Assembly (NCBI GenBank): GCA_964354135.1
Contig: CAYGZA010000030.1
Location: 1-31,695 of the forward strand
Direction: 5' to 3'
DNA from: CAYGZA01 sp964354135
Lineage (GTDB): Bacteria; Planctomycetota; Planctomycetia; Pirellulales; Thermoguttaceae
Length of the DNA: 31,695 bases
The position numbers and the translations under genes are program-made. The notes below the pieces were generated by a model, which ran no database searches, had not been told where the DNA came from, and was given only the letters and a program-made list of their open reading frames with translations. This document shows, piece by piece, positions 25,277-31,695 of this stretch. Position 1 is the stretch's first letter. The number at the start of each line of letters is the position of its first letter.

Positions 25277-25539
25277 GGCGTGTCGCGGGCGCACGAGCCC
25301 TGTTCATGCATTTTCCGAGGGGGATCCACGCACTACTCACCCGCGCGACCAGAGCCACCAAAGCTGGGTAAGCCTCGCGCGCGGCCGTCGCGATGATTCG
25401 CGAGTCGTGGCACGGCAGCGCGGCTAATCCGGCACATCGGCCCCGGTCGTCGCTGACGGGACGTGCGGTAATTGTTGTTAAAGATTCGTGGGTGTTCGGC
25501 GATCGTGAATAACCAGTACGCCTTTCGAGGTGGAATGCG

Positions 25540-26910
25540 GTGACGGAACGGAGTGTCTTGATGTTGTCCTACCCCTTTCCGCCGGCGTTGTCGGCCGCCG
25601 TGTTTCGCACGCTCCGTTTTGTGAAGTACCTGCCCGAGTTCGGTTGGCGGCCGCTAGTGCTGACGCCGCGGGCGGACGCCTATTATCCGATCAATGTGGA
25701 CCATTCGCTCGACGACTTGGTTCCGCCCGGGACGATTGTCCAGCGGACCGGCGTCCTGCGTCCCTTGGTGACGGCCCGGAGGGTTCTTAACGCAATTCTC
25801 TCCGTCCGGACAGGCCCCGCACGGGCCGGCAAGAACGCCGGATCGAGCCCAGGCCCGGCCTGCGGGTCGGACGGGACGCCGAGAAGGAGCCGCGGGTTCT
25901 TCCGCACCCTTGTGGATGCCCTTGAGGACTTGGCTGCGATGCCCGACCGGCAGGTGGGCTGGGTCCTGCCGGCCGTCGCGGCGGCCCTGCGGCTCGTGCG
26001 ACGTTTTCGTCCCCGTGCTATCTACTCCACGGGCCCGCCCCACAGCTCGCACCTGATCGCCTTGGCTCTGAAATGGATCACCGGGCTTCCGATCGTCGTC
26101 GATTTCCGGGATCCCTGGGCCCGCAGGGAATGGAAGAGCGGCGCCGAGCGTTCCTGGCGGGCGGGGATGGAAGCCAAGTTGGAACGGCTGTGCGTGCGCT
26201 GGTCGGATCGAGTGATCCTGAACACGCCGCGTCTGCGGGATGAGTTTTGCTCGGCCTACGAGTCCGGGCTTCACGCCAAGTTCATCGTCATTCCTAACGG
26301 GTACGATCCGGACCTACTTGCGCGGATCAGCAACCTTGCGAAAGACAGGAGCGGACATCGCAATGGTTCGGTTCGTTTGTGTCATACTGGCTCGCTCTAC
26401 GGCCGGCGCGACCTGCGGCCTTTGGCCGACGCCGTGAAGGTACTTTGGGCCTCGGGCCAGAACGTCACGCTGGAGCAGGTCGGGCACGTGGACGGTCGCA
26501 CGCAACTCTCGGCATATCTCCGCGATCACGACCTGGGAGATTGCGTCAAGCTCACGGACCGGCTGCCCCACGACGAGACGCTGCGGTGCCTTGCGGCGGC
26601 CGACGTGCTTGTGGTGATCCAGCCCGGCACGAGAACCCAGGTGCCGGGAAAACTCTACGAGATGCTCATGTTCCGCAAGCCGATCCTGGCCTTGACGGAA
26701 GAAGGAGCCACGGCGGACATCATCGAAGAATTCGGGCTGGGCGAGGTGGTTCCACCTGAGGACGGCCAGGCGATAGCGTCCGCAATCCTACGATTGGCGC
26801 ATGATCTCGCCAAGAGCAAGCAGAATCCCGGCTGGGACGCCGCACACCGGGCATTTCACGGCCGTGAACTGACCCGCAGGCTGGCTGATACCTTGAATGT
26901 GCTTTGCTGA
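25540..26910 (+). CDS. Family 4 glycosyltransferase, copy 1 of a duplicated GT4-epimerase module
   Basis: A 456-residue GT-B protein starting at GTG 25540, six bases after GAGGTGG (25527-25533). The N-terminus 'SVLMLSYPFPPALSAAVFR' and 'RFVKYLPEFGWRPLVLTPR' has the GT4 'YPFPP' loop. 'AIYSTGPPHSSHLIALALK' and 'GLPIVVDFRDPWARREWK' are characteristic, followed by 'VIPNGYDPDLL', 'HTGSLYGRRDLRPL', 'VLVVIQPG' and 'VPGKLYEMLMFRKPILALT'. A diverged homologue lies at 28702-30079. This copy is intact. It is followed after 65 nt by epimerase copy 1, which is broken. The sequence is close to other glycosyltransferases but the sugar is unknown. Confidence 0.88.
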   Translation: MTERSVLMLSYPFPPALSAAVFRTLRFVKYLPEFGWRPLVLTPRADAYYPINVDHSLDDLVPPGTIVQRTGVLRPLVTARRVLNAILSVRTGPARAGKNAGSSPGPACGSDGTPRRSRGFFRTLVDALEDLAAMPDRQVGWVLPAVAAALRLVRRFRPRAIYSTGPPHSSHLIALALKWITGLPIVVDFRDPWARREWKSGAERSWRAGMEAKLERLCVRWSDRVILNTPRLRDEFCSAYESGLHAKFIVIPNGYDPDLLARISNLAKDRSGHRNGSVRLCHTGSLYGRRDLRPLADAVKVLWASGQNVTLEQVGHVDGRTQLSAYLRDHDLGDCVKLTDRLPHDETLRCLAAADVLVVIQPGTRTQVPGKLYEMLMFRKPILALTEEGATADIIEEFGLGEVVPPEDGQAIASAILRLAHDLAKSKQNPGWDAAHRAFHGRELTRRLADTLNVLC

Positions 26911-26975
26911 TTCTCCCAATCGCGAGATCGCCGTACATGAGCGACGTGAGAACCAGAACGTGAGGACCTGAAACG

Positions 26976-28118
26976 TTGGCGGAACTGAATCTCGCGTGTG
27001 TTGTCGGGGCCCGGCCAAACTTCATGAAGGTAGCGCCGATCCTGCACGCACTCGGAGGTTACAGTCACGTGCGCGCGGCGTTAGTCCACACGGGCCAGCA
27101 TTACGACAAGGAGCTCAGCGATGTCTTCTGGGAAGATCTCGGTATGAGGCGGCCGGACTTCTGTCTTGGAGTGGGCTCAGGCGGACATGGCCAGCAGACG
27201 GGGCGGATAATGGAGCGCATAGAGGCCTTGCTGGTCAAGACGGCCGCAGATGGGCGCCCGTTCCATCGGCTGGTGGTCGTGGGCGATGTGAACTCGACGA
27301 TGGCGGCCGCCCTGGTGGCGACAAAGCTGGGAGTCCCCGTGGCGCACGTGGAGGCGGGTTTGCGCAGCTTTGACCGTTCCATGCCTTAAGAGATCAACCG
27401 CATTGTAACCGACTCGGTTTCCGACATGCTGTTCGTTTCCGAGCCGTCAGGCATGGAGAACCTCCGCCGGGAAGGCCGCCCCGAAAGCCAACTTCACTTG
27501 GTGGGCAACGTCATGATCGATACGCTCATGCGGCTTCTTCCCAAAGCAAAGTCGCGCGACACCCTGGCACGCCTTTGCCTCCAGCCCGGTGAATATGGGG
27601 TCGTCACGCTTCACCGTCCCGCCAACGTGGATGAGCCGGAGACACTGTCGCTCATCTTGGACGTGTTGCAGGACACCGCTCGTAGACTCCCCCTCGTATT
27701 TCCCGTCCACCCGCGAACCCAGGAACGGATGAAGCGATTCGGCCTCGCCGATCGCCTCCGCGAGTGTCCCGGGCTGCAGCAGCTTCCGCCGTTAGGTTAC
27801 CTGCAGTTTCTCGCGCTTACCTCCCAGGCCAGAGTGATCGTCACGGACTCCGGCGGTCTTCAGGAAGAGGCCACTGTGCTCGGCATCCCTTGTCTTACGA
27901 TGCGGCCCAATACGGAGCGGGCGATCACGGTCAAGGAGGGAACCAGCACGCTCGTCGGCAGCGATCCCGCTCAGTTGCGCCGGTGTCTAGGAGAAGTCCT
28001 CCGCGGTGCTTACAAGGAGGGCCGATCCCCAGCACTCTGGGACGGCCAGGCCGCTTTGCGGATCGCGGAGATCCTGGCAACGCCCACGATTTCGGGGAGT
28101 ACAAAGGTCGGGCCATGA
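26976..28118 (+). pseudogene. wecB: UDP-GlcNAc 2-epimerase gene with internal stop, copy 1
   Basis: The gene is a full-length, non-hydrolysing UDP-N-acetylglucosamine 2-epimerase reading frame apart from a TAA at 27387-27389. Before it are 'CVVGARPNFMKVAPI', 'VHTGQHYDKELSD', 'VVVGDVNSTMAAAL' and 'VAHVEAGLRSFDRSMP'; after it 'EINRIVTDSVSDMLFVSEPS', 'LVGNVMIDTLM', 'VVTLHRPANVDEP', 'VFPVHPRTQ', 'VTDSGGLQEEATVLGIPCLTMR' type motifs (in segments). The intact copy 2 has Glu at this position, so a single G-to-T change would explain it. TTG 26976 is the likely start, GAGG upstream. The enzyme would make UDP-ManNAc. The stop overlaps the acyltransferase ATG. Confidence 0.9.
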
Positions 28119-28705
28119 GGTGTTTCAGAACGGCAATCAAGTTGTTGAGGGTGCTAGTCCGGGATCTCAAGAGTCGTTCCCGGCGACGTGACTTCTGCGT
28201 TTGGATCCTGAGGAACATCCCCGGTGATGTCGGACTCGAACTACGGCGGATGTATTTGACAAAGCAGTTTCGGGCCTGCGGGTATCTCTATTGTGACGAA
28301 GGAGCCAGGTTCCGGAACATTCACAAAATAGCCCTCGGAGACAACGTCGGCATAGGCGAGAACAGTTTCCTTCAAGGTGCCGGGGGAATCACCATAGGAG
28401 ACTATGTGATGCTTGGCCCGGGCGTTCACATTTGGTCGGCCAACCACGTGTACGCGGATCCCAGCATTCCGGTGCGTCTTCAAGGGTACCAGTTCCAGGA
28501 GGTGGTGATCGAGGATGACGTGTGGGTCGGCGCCAACGTGTTCATCATGCCCGGGGCGAGAATAGGCAAAGGTTGCGTTATCTCGGCGGGGTCGGTCGTG
28601 GGTGCCAAGGTGATCCCACCGTACTCTATCTTGGCGGGAAATCCCGCTAGGGTCATCGGGACAAGAGGGCCTACGAGCGAGCGTCAGAAGGTGCCTTGCT
28701 CATGA
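28115..28705 (+). CDS. Left-handed beta-helix O-acyltransferase (WcaF/LacA-like)
   Basis: A 196-residue protein with hexapeptide repeats from about residue 75: 'KIALGDNVGIGENSFLQ', 'GITIGDYVMLGPGVHIWSANHVY' carrying the likely catalytic His, 'VVIEDDVWVGANVFIMPGARIGKGCVISAGSVV' and the tail 'ILAGNPARVIG'. These are the features of sugar O-acetyltransferases of the maltose/galactoside and WcaF type. The N-terminal 70 residues are basic and helical, a probable acceptor or membrane-contact region. The start overlaps the epimerase stop and the stop overlaps the next gene's ATG (ATGA at both ends), so it is translationally coupled in a run of three genes. Probably acetylates a repeat-unit sugar. 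Confidence 0.87.
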   Translation: MRCFRTAIKLLRVLVRDLKSRSRRRDFCVWILRNIPGDVGLELRRMYLTKQFRACGYLYCDEGARFRNIHKIALGDNVGIGENSFLQGAGGITIGDYVMLGPGVHIWSANHVYADPSIPVRLQGYQFQEVVIEDDVWVGANVFIMPGARIGKGCVISAGSVVGAKVIPPYSILAGNPARVIGTRGPTSERQKVPCS

Positions 28706-30079
28706 GAGAACGTAAGGTATTGATGCTCGCGTACCCGTTCCCGCCGATGGGTAGGTCGGGGACCTTTCGCGTGCTTCGTTTCGTGAAGTACCTGCCGGAT
28801 TTCGGCTGGCGACCACTCGTGGTCACGATTCGGCCGGAGGAACTCCCGGAATACGGGTTGGATACGTCGGTTTCCGGCGAAGTCCCGGCCGCGACCGTCG
28901 TCCGGCGGACGTGCGTCCTTCACCCGCTCCGATCGATGATCCGCGCGGCCAAGGCGCTAATTGCCCGACGCTCGGTTGGACCGGCCGCGGACGTACGCTC
29001 TTCCCTCCGTACCTGCGGCACAGTCGATCGCGCTCCCAAAAAGATGTCCCGCCTCCGGACGACGCTTCGCGCCACCTACGATCTTCTCTGCGCGACGCCC
29101 GATGCTGCCGTCGGCTGGTTTCTCCCGGCCCTATGGAGCGCTCTCTCTCGTGCGACAATACCGACCGAGCGTGGTCTACTCGACCGGGCCGCCCCACAGC
29201 AGTCATCTTGTCGCAATCACGCTCAAAGCGATGACGGGGCTGCCCGTGGTGCTTGACCTGCGCGACCCGTGGGCACGGATCCCGTGGAACTCGCGGAAGG
29301 ACAAGGGACTGCGGTCCCGTATTCATTGTCGGCTCGAGGGCGTTTGCGTGCGAAACGCCGATCGCGTGGAGTTGAACACGCTGCCGCTGCAGGCGGAGTT
29401 CGCCTCTGTGTACGGGCCGAAACTGGCTTCCAAGTTCGTGACCGTCTCCAACGGATTCGACCCCGAGTTGCGTTCCCTCGCGGAGAAACTCGGACAGGCT
29501 CCGCGAAGCGGCGCGAACGGCGAGATCCGCTTGTGTCATCCGGGCACAATCTACGGACACCGTGATTTGCGGCCGGTGATCGGCGCGGTGCAGAGGCTGG
29601 TCCGGTTGGGCTTCCGCGTGCGGTTTGAGCAAGTGGGGTTGGTCGAGGATGCCTCGGGTGTCTTGTCGTACGCCGAATGCTTGGGAGTCCGGGAAGCTGT
29701 CAGCCTTCTTGGGCAAGTGTCCCACGAGGAAACGCTCCAACGGATGGCCGTCGCGGACGTATTCCTATTGAGCCAGCCAGATACGCCGATCCAAGTCCCG
29801 GCGAAGCTATTCGAAATGCTCCTATTCAGCCGTCCGATTGTGGCCCTAACCATGTCGCAGGGAGCAACCGCGGAGATCGTTGAGCGATTCGGGCTGGGGG
29901 TTGTGGTTTCGCCCTCGGACAGCGAGGCGATCGCCGCCGCAGTAGCCCGCACGGCTAGCGGTTGGCCGACGAACGGCTTGAACGATGGATTGCGGAGGGC
30001 GATGAGAGCATTCGACGGACGGGAACTGACAGCCCGACTCGCTGAAGTCTTGAACGGCTGCGAAGTCCGTCTTTCATGA
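28702..30079 (+). pseudogene. Family 4 glycosyltransferase, copy 2, frameshifted
   Basis: The first frame gives 'KVLMLAYPFPPMGRSGTFR', 'RFVKYLPDFGWRPLVVT' and 'AVGWFLPALWSALS', matching copy 1 at 25540. From about 29141 the homology moves to the next frame: 'LVRQYRPSVVYSTGPPHSSH', 'GLPVVLDLRDPWARIPW', 'VSNGFDPELRSL', 'HPGTIYGHRDLRPV' and 'VPAKLFEMLLFSRPIVALT'. The break lies in CTCTCTCTC (29141-29149). Adding back one CT gives W-S-A-L-S-L-V-R-Q-Y-R-P, which aligns residue by residue with copy 1 (A-A-L-R-L-V-R-R-F-R-P), so a 2-base loss by dinucleotide slippage explains the frameshift. As it stands the first frame ends at 29256. The restored protein would be about 459 residues. Confidence 0.9.
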
Positions 30080-30109
30080 ATGTTCCGGCCATTCATGTTT
30101 CCAGACGGA
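30066..30109. terminator. Stem-loop at the 3' end of glycosyltransferase copy 2, possible terminator
   Basis: Two nested inverted repeats are present: TCCGTCT (30066-30072) with AGACGGA (30103-30109), and inside them ATGAATG (30076-30082) with CATTCAT (30090-30096) around a 7-base loop. The stop codon of the glycosyltransferase copy is inside the stem. No U-run follows, so an intrinsic terminator is uncertain. Confidence 0.35.
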
Positions 30110-30186
30110 ACCAGGCCACCGGCGCAATGCCACGCTTGGCCGATCTGCTACACTGAATGACCCGCATCCACCTGCCGCGCAGCGGC

Positions 30187-30261
30187 TTACTTGAACACGT
30201 TGTTTGCCCGGATCCGCGTCCAATACTCGCGCGCGAAGGTTATGTGGCAGAGCGTCTCCTC
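30187..30261 (-). pseudogene. Short IS256 (mutator-type) transposase remnant
   Basis: On the minus strand this interval reads 'EETLCHITFAREYWTRIRANN' followed by 'VFK' and a stop, in pieces. The 'F(P/A)REHWxRIRxNN' string is the conserved tail-proximal motif of IS256-family transposases, where it is followed by 'xLERLNRE'. Here the match stops after NN, so the fragment is cut at that point. Only about 22 residues are recognisable. It lies in the 251-base gap between glycosyltransferase copy 2 and epimerase copy 2, which is longer than the matching 65-base gap in module 1. Confidence 0.45.
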
Positions 30262-30330
30262 CTCCCCCAACGTAGGACGCAGGCTCCGATGGTACCGGAG
30301 AAACCAAAGTCCCAGGACCGCCGGCCGCCG

Positions 30331-31467
30331 ATGAAAGAAAGTGCAACCTTGACGAGAATCCGACTGGCCTGCGTTGTCGGGGCCCGGCCGAACTTCATGA
30401 AGATGGCCCCTCTCTTGCTGGCACTGGAGAACCATCCAAATGTAGAGGTCGAGTTGGTTCACACGGGCCAGCATTACGATGAGGGGCTGTCTGATGTCTT
30501 CTTCTCGGAACTAGGCATGCGGCCGCCAGACGTCTGCCTGGAGGTGGGATCGGGCAAACACGGCGTTCAGACGGCTCGGGCGATTGAACGGCTGGAAGCC
30601 TTCCTGGAAGACGGGGGCTACGACGGGCGACGGTTTGACCGGGTCGTCGTTGTGGGCGACGTCAACTCGACTATGGCCGCCTCCCTAGCCGCCGTCAAAT
30701 TAGGGATTTCCGTGGCGCACGTCGAGGCCGGATTGCGAAGCTTCGACCGCTCCATGCCGGAAGAAATAAACCGGATCGTGACCGATGCCGTCTCCGATCT
30801 ACTGTTTGTCTCCGAGCCGTCAGGGATGGTCAACCTTCAACGGGAGGGTCACCCGGCAGGACACTTGCATCTGGTGGGAAACACAATGATCGATACGCTG
30901 TTCCGCCTCCTTCCCAAGGCTCGAGAAAGCGATGTTTTGAGAAGACATGCACTTCCGTCCGGCCGGTACGGGGTTGTCACGTTGCACCGTCCGAGCAACG
31001 TCGATGATGCTGAGACCCTCGCGCAAATCGTCCAGGCCCTCGTCCATGTGTCACGTGACCTGCCGATGATCTTTCCCATCCACCCCCGAACTCGTCAAAG
31101 GCTTGAGCGGTTCGGCTTGTTGGAGCATCTCCGCTGCACGGTAGGAATCATAACGACCCCGCCACTCGGCTATCTGGATTTTCTTGCCCTTACGTCCCAG
31201 GCCCAAGTGATCGTGACCGACTCCGGAGGGCTGCAGGAGGAATCCACAGCTTTGGGCATTCCGTGTCTCACGATGCGGTCCAACACAGAGCGCCCAATCA
31301 CTGTCGAGCAGGGAACGAGCACGCTCATCGGCAACGATCCCGTGAAGCTGCGAGAACATCTCCAGATGGTACTCGAGGGCACATACAAGCGGAGGACTTG
31401 CCCGGCCCCATGGGATGGCCAGGCAGCTCCGCGGATCGCGAAAGTCCTCGTGCAATCCACCAGGTGA
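30331..31467 (+). CDS. wecB: UDP-N-acetylglucosamine 2-epimerase (non-hydrolysing), copy 2, intact
   Basis: A 378-residue enzyme interconverting UDP-GlcNAc and UDP-ManNAc. Motifs in order: 'CVVGARPNFMKMAPLLLAL' near residues 12-30, 'VHTGQHYDEGLSD', 'VVVGDVNSTMAASL', 'VAHVEAGLRSFDRSMPEEIN', 'LFVSEPSGM', 'LVGNTMIDTLF', 'VTLHRPSNVDD', 'IHPRTRQRLERFG' and 'VTDSGGLQEESTALG', with the catalytic Asp, Glu and His residues of the family present. Length is normal. I use ATG 30331; TTG 30349 aligns with the start of copy 1, and the longer open frame from 30157 overlaps the transposase fragment and looks non-coding. The only undamaged epimerase in the window; likely source of ManNAc for the polymer. Confidence 0.92.
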   Translation: MKESATLTRIRLACVVGARPNFMKMAPLLLALENHPNVEVELVHTGQHYDEGLSDVFFSELGMRPPDVCLEVGSGKHGVQTARAIERLEAFLEDGGYDGRRFDRVVVVGDVNSTMAASLAAVKLGISVAHVEAGLRSFDRSMPEEINRIVTDAVSDLLFVSEPSGMVNLQREGHPAGHLHLVGNTMIDTLFRLLPKARESDVLRRHALPSGRYGVVTLHRPSNVDDAETLAQIVQALVHVSRDLPMIFPIHPRTRQRLERFGLLEHLRCTVGIITTPPLGYLDFLALTSQAQVIVTDSGGLQEESTALGIPCLTMRSNTERPITVEQGTSTLIGNDPVKLREHLQMVLEGTYKRRTCPAPWDGQAAPRIAKVLVQSTR

Positions 31468-31535
31468 ACCTCCCAGATCTGGTTCTTGCCACGGATAGCC
31501 CTGGAGCCAAGCCGTCTTAGGTTTGGAGTTCAGCG

Positions 31536-31695
31536 ATGAGACGATTCCGGATGGCGCTGCTCCTGACTCTGTTCATGCTCCGCCCCGCGATGGCCGTGAC
31601 GCCAAAGCCGCCAACTACCTTTAAAGTCCCCTTCTCACTGCCTACCGGGGGGGCGACGTATTACGTCAACCAAGGGGATAATAATCTGCAAGGAG
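31536..31695 (+). CDS. Secreted protein, probably right-handed beta-helix, 5' part
   Basis: A frame opens at ATG 31536, seven bases after GGAG (31525-31528), and runs to the window end without a stop (53 codons). It begins with a typical signal peptide: basic 'MRRFR', hydrophobic 'MALLLTLFML', and a cleavage-like 'RPAMAVT'. Soon after comes 'GGATYYVNQGDNNLQG', which resembles the opening 'xYYVxxxGxDxxxG' of secreted parallel beta-helix (pectate-lyase-like) proteins. If so, it may modify or bind the polysaccharide outside the cell. The assignment rests on a short piece. Confidence 0.65.
   Translation, partial: MRRFRMALLLTLFMLRPAMAVTPKPPTTFKVPFSLPTGGATYYVNQGDNNLQG

Noticed and set aside
25277..25539. 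Possible promoter region ahead of the duplicated modules
   Set aside because: This 263-base gap could hold a promoter, but I found no convincing -35/-10 pair or operator; only the ribosome-binding site of GTG 25540 is clear.
30157..30330. N-terminal extension of epimerase copy 2
   Set aside because: The open frame continues to 30157, but these codons do not match epimerases, overlap an antisense transposase fragment, and the paralogue starts at the conserved domain.
1..31695. tRNA or rRNA genes, CRISPR arrays, riboswitches
   Set aside because: I saw no clover-leaf-like sequence with CCA-adjacent structure, no regularly spaced repeats and no known riboswitch consensus. Absence is by eye only; tRNAscan-SE and Infernal/Rfam would settle it.

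Overview
The window is about 31.7 kb of a GC-rich bacterial exopolysaccharide or capsule locus. Every confident gene reads on the + strand. It starts inside a DUF3473-type polysaccharide deacetylase and contains the marker genes of exosortase A (XrtA/EpsH)-associated polysaccharide loci: the deacetylase, two 'stp'-type sugar transferases and a specialised asparagine-synthase-like amidotransferase. It also holds a heparinase II/III-family protein, an AlgD-type GDP-mannose dehydrogenase, a Wzy-type polymerase/ligase and a Wzx flippase. No exosortase, priming glycosyltransferase or Wza/Wzc gene is visible. The gene mix (heparinase, sulfatase-like enzyme, IS66-type debris, secreted beta-helix protein) would suit a planctomycete-like Gram-negative bacterium, but the taxonomy is only a guess from gene style.

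Layout. 1-7097: deacetylase end, GT2, GT4, AsnB-like amidotransferase, heparinase. 7094-11754: a tightly overlapping run of GT4, FkbM methyltransferase, GT4 and AlgD-type dehydrogenase. The FkbM gene is broken by a 125-bp miniature transposon. 11735-14575: a Wzy remnant, a SAM methyltransferase, a serine-acetyltransferase remnant and an intact Wzy-like gene. 14610-19031: a lower-GC module with a sulfatase-like metalloenzyme, a CapK/phenylacetate-CoA-ligase-like protein, a class V aminotransferase and a TagD-like cytidylyltransferase. It plausibly adds a phospho- or phosphono-substituent. 19059-23584: Wzx flippase, a decayed alanine racemase gene, and an asparagine-synthase-like protein lacking the N-terminal cysteine. 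24107-31467: a GT4, then a diverged tandem duplication of [GT4 + UDP-GlcNAc 2-epimerase] flanking a hexapeptide acyltransferase. A secreted protein begins at 31536 and runs off the end.

Working model: nucleotide sugars (GDP-mannuronate from the dehydrogenase, UDP-ManNAc from the epimerase) are assembled by five or more glycosyltransferases. The repeat unit is decorated by methyl, acetyl, amide and possibly phosphoryl or phosphonyl groups, flipped by Wzx, polymerised by the Wzy-like protein and trimmed by deacetylase and heparinase-like enzymes.

The most striking property is how much of the locus is broken or scarred. The fkbM gene has a MITE with a perfect 8-bp target duplication, and removing the element restores the frame exactly. 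One epimerase copy has an internal TAA, while the partner module's glycosyltransferase carries a 2-nt loss in a CT tract, so the two duplicated modules are damaged in complementary genes. An alr gene and fragments of wzy, a serine acetyltransferase, another acyltransferase and an IS256-type transposase are also present. The locus looks like it is being actively remodelled.
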